Source of the DNA: Chamaecyparis obtusa
Lineage: Eukaryota; Streptophyta; Pinopsida; Cupressales; Cupressaceae
Length of the DNA: 64,000 nucleotides
Direction: 5' to 3'
NCBI GenBank assembly: GCA_027943335.1
Contig: BSBK01005650.1
Location: forward strand, 874,001-938,000
Position numbers and translations under genes: made by a program
Shown: positions 1 through 10,282 of the stretch, piece by piece
Position numbering within the stretch: position 1 is the stretch's first letter
Layout: the number at the start of each line of letters is the position of its first letter
Notes under the pieces: model-generated
The model's input: the letters and a program-made list of their open reading frames with translations, nothing else
Databases searched by the model: none
Told to the model about the DNA's origin: nothing

Positions 1-115
1 CTTTCATTTTTTGGAGTTCCAACATCAGCTTTTTGCTGACCTCTCATCTAGACTCCTCCTTACTTCTAAGTAGTAGTCTTCTTAACCGTTCTTAGCATAG
101 ATCCTTCCTTAGAAA
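1..115 (-). pseudogene. LINE ORF1, C-terminal end (third piece)
   Basis: This is the last piece of the LINE first ORF seen again at 5990-6674 and 10283-11234. If the copia at 116-5989 and one copy of its 5-bp duplication are removed, the minus-strand frame of the middle piece runs on unbroken into this one and ends at a TAG at 66-68. About 16 codons lie here, rich in Lys, Arg and Thr. Positions 1-65 would be the start of the inter-ORF or ORF2 region; no reverse transcriptase motif is visible before the window edge. The join is direct from sequence; the LINE assignment rests on the DUF4283 piece. Confidence 0.6.
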
Positions 116-460
116 TGTAGAAGTTGAGAAATCCAACTTCACAGATCGCCAAGAACACCTGCATGCAAATAACCTATTGCTGAAAGGAAACCAAAGAGAC
201 AAAAAGAAAAGGCTTGGAATATCTCAGTGGAGTGAGAGAAAATTGTATTCCAAGATAATGAAAAATAATTACAAGAGTTAAACCTATAAGGTGAACAAAA
301 ACCCTAAAAGGAAAAAGCTAGGTTGCACAATATAATTAATATAGAATATTAATTATATGCACCTAAGAGATAGCTTAAGTGAAAATAGAGTATATAGACA
401 ACTTAATAATTAAATCAACATGATCTAATTAATAAGTGAAGATAAATAGATACTCTAACA
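116..460 (-). repeat. 3' LTR of copia-1
   Basis: 345 bp, TG...CA. On the minus strand it starts TGTTAGAGTATC and follows a purine tract directly. It matches 5645-5989 along its full length with only substitutions. Target duplication agaaa lies at 111-115. Confidence 0.92.
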
Positions 461-469
461 CCCCCCCTT
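461..469 (-). other. Polypurine tract of copia-1
   Basis: Minus-strand AAGGGGGGG abuts the 3' LTR with no gap, the expected place for plus-strand DNA priming. Confidence 0.8.
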
Positions 470-689
470 AAGTGAAGCTCAAGAGGATAGCTAACCTAGC
501 ACAACTATGAAAGCAAGAAATGGGTCCCAACAACAAGGCTTGATTAGGTACCCAATACAAGGAAATCTTTGTAAACCGGAGACAAAGGAGAAAACCCAGT
601 GGGAAAAACCCCTCTCCAAAAAGAGATAGAACAAACATGTTGAAAAAACATGAAGGAAGGAAGGCCTCAACAAGACCCCCCAAGGACAA

Positions 690-1548
690 CTTCTGTCACC
701 CCAAGCATAGAACGCAACTGGAGATAGCGCGGAGATGCAAAAGGTTTGGTGAAGATGTCAGTAACCTATGTGTAAGTGGGAATGTACTCCAAAGAGAGAA
801 CACCATCCTGAATCTACTGATAGATGAAATGCATATGAAGCTCAATGTGTTTAGTGCACTGATGCTCCACTGGGTTGTGGGAAATGTGAATAGCACTCTG
901 ATTATCACACCACAGAACCATGGGATGATCAGGAGGAAACCCAAACTCAGTCATCAACTGCGAAGCCATAAAATCTCCTAGCTAGCATGCACTGCTGCTC
1001 TATACTAAGCCTCTATAGATGAAAGTGTGTGAGCATGCTACTTCTTGCACAACCATGTGATAGGACTAGAGGCAAGACAAAAGACAAAGCTAGAAGTAGA
1101 CTTCCAATCATCAATATCACCAGCCCAATCTGAGTCAGTGAAGCCAACAATGTGAGGAACCCCTGATGTGTAATGAATGCCATACATAAGAGTGCCCTAA
1201 ATGTATCTCAAAATATGCTTGGCAGCTTACCAATGACTCTCATGAGGCTCATGAGAGAATCGAGACTAGACCAACTGCAAAGGATAGATCAGGATGTGTG
1301 TGGGTCAGGTACAACAAACTACTAACCAACTACCGATACAATTTAGGGTCCATTGAAGGTGAAGTGCAAGAGGTAGACAAAGTAACACCAGATTGAAAAG
1401 GTGTGGGAGCAGGCTTGCAATCAAGCATATCAAAGCATCGAAGCATGTCAAGAGCATACTTCTACTGGTAAACAAAGATCCTAGTAGAAGACTGAATAAT
1501 TTGAAGACTAAGGAAGTAGTGTAACAGACAAAGATCAGTCATCTCAAA
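690..1548 (-). pseudogene. copia-1 RT C-terminus and RNase H
   Basis: This holds the end of the reverse transcriptase and the RNase H domain of the copia polyprotein. On the minus strand the connection region reads KYALDMLRCFDM, then PTPF. The RNase H Asp motif TDSDWAGD is at about 1110-1145. Further down come CDNQSAIHIS and a near-C-terminal DIFTKPF-like motif at about 690-860. The domain degrades the RNA strand during reverse transcription. Several frameshifts and stops interrupt it, so it is visible only as pieces in different frames. Confidence 0.8.
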
Positions 1549-2323
1549 CTACTCCATTAATGCTTGTTGAACATCCTGAATCATAGAAGATGAGCTACTT
1601 GTGATGAGAAGATCATCAACATAGAGCACAAGGATCACAACCTCATCCTCAAGATGCTGAATGTAGATTGTAGGATCAGAATGGCATCGGGTGAATCCCA
1701 TGGAAAGCAATAAGGAGTCCATCTTCTCATACCAAGCCTGAGGGGCCTGTTTGAGACCATACAAAGAACACCAAAGTTTGCAAACCAAGGAGGAATTTTG
1801 CACAAATCTTGAAGGCTGCTCCATGTAAATCTCCTCAGTGATATCACTATGCAAGAATGCACTCTTCACATCCATCTAAAAAATGGGCCATCCCTGAGAA
1901 GCTGTGAGGGATAAGACAAGGTGGATAGAATTCATCTTGGCGACAAGGGGAAAATGTCTCAGTGTAATCAATACCCTCAACCTGTGAAAAACCCTTCACA
2001 ATAAGATGTGCCTTATACTTATCAATAGAACCATCAGCAACAAACTTAGTATGATACAACCACTTGCATCACACTAGTTTTCTTCCCTTAGGAAGAGAAC
2101 AAAGATCCCAAGTGTGATTGTTCATCAAAGAAGAATACTCCTCCTCCATAGCACTCTCCCACTCAAGATGTCTTGTCACTACTGCAAATGTCTGAGGATC
2201 ACCACAAATGGCATGACTCAGAAGACTAGAACCTGTAATATGAGACTGGGTGTGACAGGAAGTGGAAGGGTCACCAGTTAGAGATACTGGAACATCAACT
2301 GTAACATGAGCCCATCTAGGCAT
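1549..2323 (-). pseudogene. copia-1 reverse transcriptase
   Basis: Reverse transcriptase core of the copia polyprotein. The N-terminal piece (2069-2323) ends in the usual EEEYSSLMNNHTWDL context. The middle piece (1847-2059) contains [18 protein letters not shown]. The main piece (1549-1875) opens [12 protein letters not shown], has YGLKQAPQAWYEK, and ends with the catalytic LYVDDLLIT, so both catalytic Asp regions survive. A frameshift after ETFSP and at least one stop separate the pieces. Integrase lies upstream on the same strand, giving the copia order. Confidence 0.88.
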
Positions 2324-2451
2324 TTGTGGAGGATCCTATGGTGGAGGTAAATAGGGATCACCAAGATCATCATCCTCATCATCCAGAGAAGAAACTAAAA
2401 GAGATGAGGGAGTAGTGGTAAGTGAAGTAGACTTTGGGAGCTGGGTATCTA

Positions 2452-3145
2452 CTACAGGAAGGCACTCATCAAACTAAACATCTCATCGAAATAGGACCTC
2501 TTTGGTGTCAAGATCAAACAACCTATATGCCTTAACATCCTCACAATAGCCAACAAAAATGAGGTGCCAGCTCTTCTACTCCATTGCTCGCCTTTGAGCA
2601 TTAGGCACAAATGCCCATGCTTCACTACCAAAAACTTGAAATGAAGATACATCATGCTTGACATGAGACCAAGCCTCCTCAGGAGTCATATGTTGAACTA
2701 CCTTGTGAGGCATCTAATTATGAATATAGTTGGCACAATTGACTGCCTCTGCCCAAAAAGATGAATCCATGGACCTAGACTGTATCATACAATTATCCAT
2801 CTCTCGAAGTGTTTTGTTCTTTCTCTCCGCCACACCATTCTGCTCAGGGGTGTAGGGCACTAAAAACTGATGCTGAAGACTATGTTTAGAGAAAAAATCC
2901 CTGAAAGCTTGGTTCACATACTCCCCCCCATTATCTATGTGTATCCACCAAATAGAAAGACCAAATTGCTTGTCCACAAATGTCTTAAAGACTTGAAATG
3001 AATCAAAGACATCAAACTTGTACTTCAAAAAGTACACCCATGTGCACCTAGAGAAGTCATCAATGAAAGTAAGCACATATCTGGCACCAGAAAAAGGAGT
3101 AGGAAATGACATGAGGTCACTATGAATCAACTCCAATGGTGCCAA
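2452..3145 (-). pseudogene. copia-1 integrase
   Basis: Integrase catalytic core of the copia polyprotein. The 143-codon open stretch 2714-3145 shows the D-D-E triad: Asp in LIHSDL, Asp in WIHIDNGGEY and Glu in PEQNGVAERKN. The downstream part (2452-2713) continues with frameshifts toward RT and includes the usual region about a host codon-rich SYFDEMF segment. It catalyses insertion of the cDNA. The core is among the better-preserved parts of the element. Confidence 0.88.
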
Positions 3146-3268
3146 AGCATGAGTAGCTCATCCCTGAGGGAAAGGATCCCTATGTTGTTTTCCAAGAACA
3201 CAACCCTGACAAATACCATCAGTGCAAGAAATCTGAGGAAGCCCAAGAACAAGTGCCTATGTGCTCAT

Positions 3269-3760
3269 CTACTGAAGATATCTGTAATTGACATGGCCCA
3301 AATGCTCATGCCAAAGTTTTCTCACTGAATCTGCATGTGCTATAAGATAGGAACCTGTGCCATCAGAAGACTTAAATCCATCAAATCTATATAGGCAGGA
3401 TGCAGTGTCAACACTCCCAGTAGCCACAATCATATCATAATCATGTAAGTCCCGAATAACCACATCATGTGGTGAGAACTCAACTATCTTACCAGAGCTA
3501 GAGTGGCAAATCTGATAGATAGACAATAGGTTCATCAAAATGTCAGGGACACAAAGAACATCCTGAAGAGAACCCCCAACTAATACAACAGAACTAGAAC
3601 CCAAAGCAGAAAGATGAGATGAGTTCCCAACATAAATCTATGAAGTAGCACAAGGAGCAAGTGAGGTGACCAATTGCTGAGAGCGAGTCATGTGGTGAGA
3701 GTCATTAGAATCAAGAATCCAGGTGGGCCCAGAGGTCATTTCTCGTGCAGTAAGAGCATG
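3269..3760 (-). pseudogene. copia-1 protease and GAG-pre-integrase domain
   Basis: The minus strand reads WILDSNDSHHMT at about 3690-3725, matching the copia aspartic-protease motif WILDSGASHHMT except that Gly after Ser is Asn and Ala is Asp, so this protease is probably dead even though the catalytic Asp remains. A stop follows at about 3638. The segment 3269-3604 is the GAG-pre-integrase zinc domain, with ending LWHEHLGHVNYRYLQ showing the H...HLGH signature. Confidence 0.8.
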
Positions 3761-3799
3761 ACCTTTCCCTGCAGGGGAGGATGTGGACTAAGGGGATGT

Positions 3800-4640
3800 A
3801 ATGTGATGCTCCTGCATGGCATCCTCTAAAGCCTCCAAATGTTTCCAACACCTAGAAACGGGATGTCCATCCTTTCCACAAAAGCTACAGGTCTCAACTG
3901 ATTTCTTCTTAGTCTTGGAGGTAGACTCAGCAGACTTCGAAGAAGATTTACCCTTTGAAGGGTTGGTTGGAGGTTTTGAATCAATTTTCTGTGTAGGTTT
4001 GGAGGAATACTCATTTCCTGCTGAATCTTTCTTTAGTTTGGCTTTCTGTTTTGGTTTCCCCTATGAAGATTGAGCAACCAATGCTTGGCTTGAAGAGCTA
4101 GAAGCATCCATTTGTTGGATCTTTGCCTATTCCCATGTCAACTGATCACAAAATGTCTCAAATGATGGCATGGTGTGTTTAGTACCCAAAGCATCCATGG
4201 TGGAGTAGAAAGTGGAAGAAGAGATCTCATATTGTCCTTGCAACTTTGAGAGTATCAGAAAGATACACTCATCATCTATCTTGGTTTTCCCACATCCTTG
4301 CAAAACTATACACAGAGACTTGAACTTCATCAAGGAGTCCTCTATAGTGGGGAAACTAGTAGGAGTCAAAGAGGTCAACTTTGCATCAAGCTGAAGTGCC
4401 CAGAATGCATTCACTATACCAAACAAGGTTGAAAACTTGCCCCAAATAGCCCTAGGAGTGGTCAAACCTTCCAGGTGAAATAGGAGACTGTCGGAGATGT
4501 TTAGTGCAATCAAGCCCATGGCTTCATCCATTTTGTTTTTGTGCTAAAGAATCTCAAAGGGATGCTGCAGGACAGGTTGGTGTTCATCCAGACATGACCA
4601 TAAGCCACGTGACATAAGAAGCCTGGTCATGTGTGCTTTT
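3800..4640 (-). pseudogene. copia-1 gag with CCHC zinc knuckle
   Basis: Capsid/nucleocapsid part of the polyprotein. The segment 4127-4531 is a 134-residue copia-gag (UBN2-type) stretch opening MDEAMGLIALNISD with the family's WGKFSTLF-like core. Upstream, reading frame continues to about 4610 (MSRGLWSCLDEH) with one in-frame stop before MDEAMG. Downstream, CSFCGKDGHPVSRC at about 3860-3900 is a complete CX2CX4HX4C RNA-binding knuckle. Stops and a frameshift separate the parts. Confidence 0.85.
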
Positions 4641-5632
4641 CAGGTGTGATAATTGTGTGGTGTCAGCCGGGCCACAGAGGGGTCTGACATTGAGAGAAGA
4701 AGAAGACGAAAGCAGAAGGGTCTTTTTTGAAGTAAATTACAAAAAGAAAGAACACCCCCCCATAATGTATAAATCTAACCCCTGTACAACAAGTAAACAA
4801 TTATTGAAAGCACAAAAAATGAGAAGAAAACCTGGACACCAGATGTAGAGAGGGAGGAAACTGAAGCCTCTACTTCAACACCAAAAATGAGAGCTCAAAT
4901 AGGTGAATTAGAAAATGAAACCAACATCATCACGTTTAGCTCAGATAGACCTTTTTGACCATATTTTGTTTTTTGAAAACGGACACCGTATGTCCAAGTT
5001 ATGACCGAAAAACCAACTGCACCTCCGAAGAAGAGCTCTTTGAAAAAAACTAGTCACTGGAAAAATTTGACGGTCGTCTGCACGTCATAAGACCGTCTCA
5101 CTGGAAAGAATTTTTGGTCGCTGAAAAATTTCAAAAACTGTCAATTTTTTTTTTCCCGGCAGGTGACATCAGCAGTGACATCACCACTGTGCAAGTGGTA
5201 GACCGCTGGCGGAGGTAGCGGCCTGGCGGCTCCTGGGTGACGCTGTGGTGGCACGACGGCAGCGGTGGCAGGGACTGAGCACAGGCCAGGTTATGATGGT
5301 GGCACGCTAGTTGCGCATTGGTAGCACCCAAAAAAACCCTAAAAATGACATATTTTTCAAGAATTTTTTTTTCAATTTTCGAGCCGTATGACCCTAATAG
5401 GCCAAAAAAATTCTTCCAGATGCCCCGGAGGCCAAATAGGTTGAGTTTTATATGAAAATAGGGGTTTTTGGGCCTTTTGGACATAATCGTGAGGTTGATT
5501 TTTGCCCAAAGTGCTCCAAAAAAATGAGACCCCCCAGATCCAATAAAAAATAATAGAAAAAAGCCTAGAGGAGTTGTGGCTGTCATCTTTAAATGATGGC
5601 TCCAAAAGCTCAGACCAGGTAGGAGCAGGGAA
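4641..5632 (-). other. copia-1 untranslated leader
   Basis: About 1 kb between primer site and gag. It contains a locally GC-rich patch (about 5160-5300) unlike the AT-rich surroundings. A 151-codon open frame (5131-5586) has no recognisable domain and I do not call it a gene. Confidence 0.5.
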
Positions 5633-5644
5633 GCTTTGATACCA
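5633..5644 (-). other. Primer binding site of copia-1
   Basis: The minus strand reads TGGTATCAAAGC immediately after the 5' LTR, one base from the plant initiator-tRNA-Met primer site TGGTATCAGAGC. Confidence 0.88.
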
Positions 5645-5989
5645 TGTAGAAGTTGAGAAATTCAACTTCATAGATTGCCAAGAACACCTACATGCAAATA
5701 ACCTATTGCTAAAAGGAAACCAAAGAGACAAAAAATAAAGGCTTGGAAAATCTTAGCGGAGTGAGAGCAAATTGTATTCCAAGATAATGAAAAATAATTA
5801 CAAGAGTTCAACCTATAAGGTGAATGAAAACCCTAAAAGGAAAAAGCTAGGTTGCGCAATATAATTAATATAGAATATTAATTATATGCACCTAAGAGAT
5901 AGCTTAAGTGAAAATAGAGTATATAGACAACTTAATAATTAAATCAACATGATCTAATTAATAAATGAAGATCAATAGATACTCTAACA
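5645..5989 (-). repeat. 5' LTR of copia-1
   Basis: 345 bp, TG...CA, full-length match to 116-460. Target duplication agaaa follows at 5990-5994. Confidence 0.92.
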
Positions 5990-6674
5990 AGAAACACTAT
6001 CACTTTTCTTCCTTGAATTATAGATCTGATCATTTGAGGTTGCAAGTCCCTGAGGAGAACCTTTCTTGCTTGAGTTATTTATTTTCTTATGCTCTCCCAC
6101 CTCAATCCAAGGATTCTCCTTTTCATCAAGATCAATACTATCCATATTTTCTTAACTTCCCCAAGACCTATTCACTATTGGGGTTGAGGATGTTTCCTTT
6201 CTAATTCCTTTTAAGGAATCACTATGATTCTGACTGTCCAAAATGTTACATCCCTGTCCTTCCTCTATTACCTAATTAAACTCAACAGATTCCTACCCTT
6301 TCAAGGAATCTTCCACCCTTGATTCTATTAAATTTTCTTCTCCTATAAGAGATCCTGCACTTTCTTCTATATTTTTCAATTTAGGACTGGTAATCTCATT
6401 AACACTTTCTTCTGAAACTGCCTTTTCCTTCTCTTGATTATTATCATTTTGAGTTTCACTAGCAAACACATATTGCTGAATCTGGTGGTCTTGTTCACAC
6501 CTTGGGCCCAAAGGGTTATCATTTGTCTTTAGAACACAATCCTCTTTAGTTACCTTCAAAATAGGAGAAAATTCCTCAGTACCCTCTGGGATGGGGCTTA
6601 TTTTTTCTTTCCACTCCATCTTTTGACCTAAAATGTTTTCCTGCATCTTATTTTTTTCCTTTTGAGGACATTGT
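5990..6674 (-). pseudogene. LINE ORF1, middle piece
   Basis: This minus-strand segment continues LINE ORF1 after its zinc knuckle. Its first codons complete the knuckle begun at 10283-10345, because the element at 6675-10282 split it. It then runs as a hydrophilic, Glu/Lys/Ser-rich tail, typical of the low-complexity end of DUF4283 LINE proteins, with IDLDEKENPWIEVG at about 6090-6130. In-frame stops at about 6290, 6270 and 6150 show decay. The frame continues across the copia insertion into 66-115. Without its neighbours this piece would look like an orphan 131-codon ORF. Confidence 0.7.
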
Positions 6675-7545
6675 TGATATAGGAGCATCCTAAGGTAGTT
6701 GGCAATTCTATATGTTGGTGTGTTGGAGTGTTACTTGGTTGCAAATTTGACTGAGGGGATTGGTCATTAAAGAGATTGGCCACAGAAGGGAACTCGGTAA
6801 AACTTCTTGTGCTCGATAGAACCTGTGCTCGGTGATGCTTGTGGTGCTCGGTCGATGTGCTTGCTCAGTGATGCCTAGATCACTCGATAATTTTACTAAC
6901 GCTCAGTAGTTTGGCTAACTGGCTAGAGTTCTTGGAGTGTTGGTTGGCTGACTTGATGCATTTAATGTGGGTAGCTTATGTTTCATTCTCCTATGTGGAT
7001 CTAGAGGTTGACATGGAGAATTAATTAATTGCAAGGCTATTTGAGAGCCGACTTGTATTGCATTTAATATTTGTTTATTTTAGGAGCTGACTTGGGCTTA
7101 GGAGTTAATTCTTTCTTCCAACTGACTTGTGGATGAAGAAGTGTATTTAAGGAAGGTTTGGATAGTTGACGTTAGACAAAAATATTTTGAGAAGGATAGT
7201 AATTGGATCTTGCAAGATCTTATAGAGTAGATTGTTTGTGTGATATTTGTAATAGTAGAGCTAGTGGTTTGCATGCTTGGAGAAAAGGAGATTGCTTGGT
7301 GACTTGCGAGCTTAATTTTAGATCTGCCTTAGTGTTTCTACCAATTACTAATGTGTTACAAAGCTGGACTAGCTAGAGGATAATTGAATTCTTTTTGTAT
7401 TTGGTCGTAACTCAAAAGGCCTTACAACTGGGCATGTTGAATGAAAATTCTATTTGAGAATCTCTTGTTGTGTTTACGCTGTATTGTTATTGCTAGTGTA
7501 GATTTGGACTATCCATTCTTGGATTTTCTCTATTGCACTACATTA
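6675..7545 (+). repeat. 5' LTR of gypsy-1
   Basis: 871 bp, starts TGATATAGG and ends ACTACATTA (a decayed CATCA end). It matches 9415-10282. Shared landmarks are GAATTAATTAATTG and GGCCTTACAACT...CATGTTGAATG near the 3' end. Confidence 0.88.
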
Positions 7546-7547
7546 GG

Positions 7548-7559
7548 TGGTATTAGAGC
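7548..7559 (+). other. Primer binding site of gypsy-1
   Basis: TGGTATTAGAGC, two bases after the LTR, is one base from the initiator-tRNA-Met site TGGTATCAGAGC. Confidence 0.85.
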
Positions 7560-7584
7560 TTGAAGTTCTTGAGTGTGTAAACAG

Positions 7585-8700
7585 ATGGCTGAGTTGAGCC
7601 AGTTTGCACTAGGACCTTAGGTTGGTGATTTTTTGCCTTAGGTTTTTGAAGATCTTGAAGATTCCTCCAAGAAGATTGGACCCTAGGGAGATTGTAGATC
7701 TATCTGATGTTGTGGAAGAAAAGGTCTCTGAGAAGATCAGATCGGATATCAGATCTAAGATGGAATTGATGAAGAATGACATTTTTTTGAGATTATGAGG
7801 GCTATTTCTAGTATGCCAAGGAATCTTGGTACTGATGATGGCTATGAGGAAGCTTCTAAAGACTTTGAAGCTGTTGGATCTAGTGGAGATGATAGAACTG
7901 ATTAGAGGGATAGATCTAGTGAAGATAAAACTAGTTGGTTGTAGAGATCTAGAACTCAGTTAAGTACTAGTTACTGAATGGAAGTTTCTAACTTCTCTAG
8001 TACTTTGAGACCCAAGGACTTGATTGATTGGATTGGTGAGTTAGAAGACTTCTTTGAGCTTGAAGAAATTGAAGATCCTCTCAGAGTGAGGTTAGCATAG
8101 ACTAAGTTGAAAGGACATGCTGCTCTTTGGTGGAAAGAATTGTAGAGGGAAAGAGAAGATAAGGTGAAATGAAGATCAATTGGTGGAGGTTGACGGTGGC
8201 TAAATTGAAAGCTAAGTTCATACCTGCCGACTATGAACTTGAGTTGTTTAAGAAGTTTCAGAACTTGAAGCAAAAAGAGATGACTATGGAAGACTATACC
8301 GAGGAGTTTTATAAGTTGAATATTTAGTTTGGACAAAGAGAAATTGGTAAGGAAAAGGTAGCTTGGTATGTGAATGACTTGAGATTCAATATTCAGGATG
8401 AGATTGGTATGCTGAAGATTGATTCGGTTGAGGAAGCTTATCACTATGCTCTGAAGGCAGAAGATAAGTTGAAGAGGAGACAACATGGTAATTCCTGAGG
8501 GAAGGAGAAATAGGATCACTTGGTAAATAATAAACCAACTGCTAAAGATTAACCAAAACCTGTTGAACTGAGGAAGAGAATAGGAAGAAGTGGATTTAAG
8601 GATACTTGTTATAGTTGTGGTGAAAAAGGACACTGATCATTTGAATGTTCCCAAAAGATTGGTGATCAAAGAACTGTTGTGGTTAGTGAGAACATAATGA
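7585..8700 (+). pseudogene. gypsy-1 gag with CCHC knuckle
   Basis: Decayed Ty3-type gag. A start codon at 7585 (MAELSQFALGP) follows the primer site. The retrotransposon-gag core is at about 8010-8340 (LKGHAALWWKEL, then FKKFQNLKQKEMTMEDY), continued by KAEDKLKRR. A CX2CX4HX4C knuckle at about 8608-8650 reads CYSCGEKGH then FEC, with a stop directly after the His. Numerous stops lie throughout. The protein would form the particle that packages the RNA. Confidence 0.82.
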
Positions 8701-8744
8701 ATGAACCTGAGGTAGAGTCAAAAAACTTGCTATTTTGAAGAACA

Positions 8745-9203
8745 TTGCTTGGTAATAAGATAGAACCTTGTTATAGGAGTAATTTGTTCAAAACTCAGTA
8801 CAAGTTAGGAGGTAAACTTTGTAACATGATTGTGGATAGTGGTAGTACTGATAACCTTGTAGTTGAGGGGATGATTCAAAAACTTGGTTTGAAGAGAGTA
8901 AGACATCCTTATCCTTATAGGATTGGTTGGTTACAAGATGTTCATGCTTTGGAAGTAAGGGAGCAATGTCTTGTTGATTTTTAGATTGGCCAGTATAAGG
9001 ATCAAGTGTTGTGTGATATTGTGGATATGAGTAGTTTTCACATATTGCTCGGTAGACCTTTGCAATATGATTGCAGTGATGTGCATGACTATGTCAAGAA
9101 TGTGTTTACTGTTGGGAAGAATAACAAGAAATTTTCCCTAATGTCTTTGCTAGATACAACACTCAGTAGGAGGAACCTGAGCTTTGGGAGTCAAGTTAGT
9201 TAG
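8745..9203 (+). pseudogene. gypsy-1 aspartic protease
   Basis: Retropepsin-like protease. MIVDSGSTDNLV at about 8830-8860 contains the catalytic D-S-G, here intact. HILLGRPLQYD at about 9035-9070 is the family's second landmark. A single TAG at about 8982 divides the frame, so the domain would be continuous but for one stop. It is followed directly by about 200 bp of noncoding DNA and the 3' LTR, with no RT, which defines the element as gag-protease only. Confidence 0.85.
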
Positions 9204-9414
9204 GGGATTCTGAAAGGGTTGGAGATTGGTATGGAGAACAAACCTATGTATTGTCGAGGAAATAATTGAAAAGATAGAGAAAATAGTTTTGAAAGAGTAT
9301 GAAAGTTGAAGACTTGGAGGACATGTATGCAAAGAATCAATTTGGGGTTTATGTGTTGAATCTTGAAAGATGTTCTTCCAACCATTGAGAACATCTTTTT
9401 GCACCTAGGGTGTC

Positions 9415-10282
9415 TGATGCAGGAGCATCCTAGGGTAGTTGGAAATCCTATATGTTGGTGTGTTTTTGTGTTACTCGGTTGCATCTTTGACTGAGGGGCT
9501 TGGTCATTGTAGAGCTCAGTCATGGAAGGGAACTCGATAAAACTTCTGGTGCTTGACAGAACCTATGCTCAGTGATTCTTGTGGTTCTCGATTGATGTGC
9601 TTGCTTAGTGATGCCTGGATCTCTTGGTAATTATACTGATGCTCGATAGTTTGGCTTACGGACTAGAATTCATGGAGTGTTGGCTAGATGACTTGATGTA
9701 TTTAATGTGGGTAGCTTATGTTGCATTCTCCTATGTGGATCTAGAGGCTACCATGGAGAATTAATTAATTGTAAAGCTATTTGAGAGCTGACTTGTATTG
9801 CATTTAATATTTGTTTGTTTTAGGAGCTGACTTGGGATTAGGAGTTAACTCTTTCTTCCAACCGACTTGTGGTTGAAGAAGTGTATTTAAGGAATGTTTG
9901 GATAGTTGTTAGATAGATAGATTTTGAGAAGGATAGTAATTGGATCCCGTGAGATCTTGTAGATCAAATTGTTTGTCTAATATTTGTAAAAGTAGAGCTA
10001 GTGGTTTACATGCTTGGAGACAAGGAGATTTCTTGGTGGCTTGCGAGCTCAAATTTAGATCTGCCTTAGTGTTTCTACCGGTTGCTGATGTGTTATAGAG
10101 CTAGACTAGCCAGAGGATAATTGAATTATGTTTGTATTTGGTCGTAACTCAGAAGGCCTTACAACTAGGCATGTTGAATGAAAATTCTATTTGAGAATAT
10201 CTTGTTGTGTTTCCACTGTATTGTTGTTTCTAGTGTAGATTTGGAATGTCCCTTCTTTGATTTTCTCTATTGCACTGCATCA
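9415..10282 (+). repeat. 3' LTR of gypsy-1
   Basis: 868 bp, starts TGATGCAGGAGC and ends ACTGCATCA, giving a 7-bp terminal inverted pair TGATGCA/TGCATCA. Target duplication attgt follows at 10283-10287. Confidence 0.9.

Larger units (their letters stand above)
116..5989 (-). mobile_element. Full-length Ty1/copia LTR retrotransposon (copia-1)
   Basis: Two 345-bp LTRs (116-460 and 5645-5989) begin TG and end CA and are flanked by a perfect 5-bp target duplication, agaaa, at 111-115 and 5990-5994. Read on the minus strand the order is LTR, primer site, about 1 kb leader, gag, protease, integrase, reverse transcriptase, RNase H, polypurine tract, LTR. Integrase before RT is the copia order. By eye the LTRs differ at about 17 of 345 positions, making this one of the younger elements here. 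All coding domains carry stops or frameshifts, so it is not autonomous. It lies inside LINE ORF1. Confidence 0.93.
6675..10282 (+). mobile_element. Non-autonomous Ty3-type element, gag-protease only (gypsy-1)
   Basis: Two long LTRs (6675-7545 and 9415-10282) start TGAT(A/G)(T/C)AGGAGC and end in an inverted CATCA-type terminus. The element is flanked by a perfect 5-bp duplication, attgt (6670-6674 and 10283-10287). The internal part is only about 1.87 kb and encodes gag and an aspartic protease; RT, RNase H and integrase are absent. The LTRs are roughly 10 percent diverged over the stretch compared by eye, so this copy is older than copia-1. It sits within the zinc-knuckle codons of LINE ORF1. 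It would need pol supplied by a relative. Confidence 0.9.

Noticed and set aside
637..981. 114-codon plus-strand ORF
   Set aside because: It is the antisense of copia-1 RNase H, which is recognisable on the minus strand.
5131..5586. 151-codon frame in the copia-1 leader
   Set aside because: No domain, overlaps a GC-rich leader and an LTR-crossing frame; probably chance.
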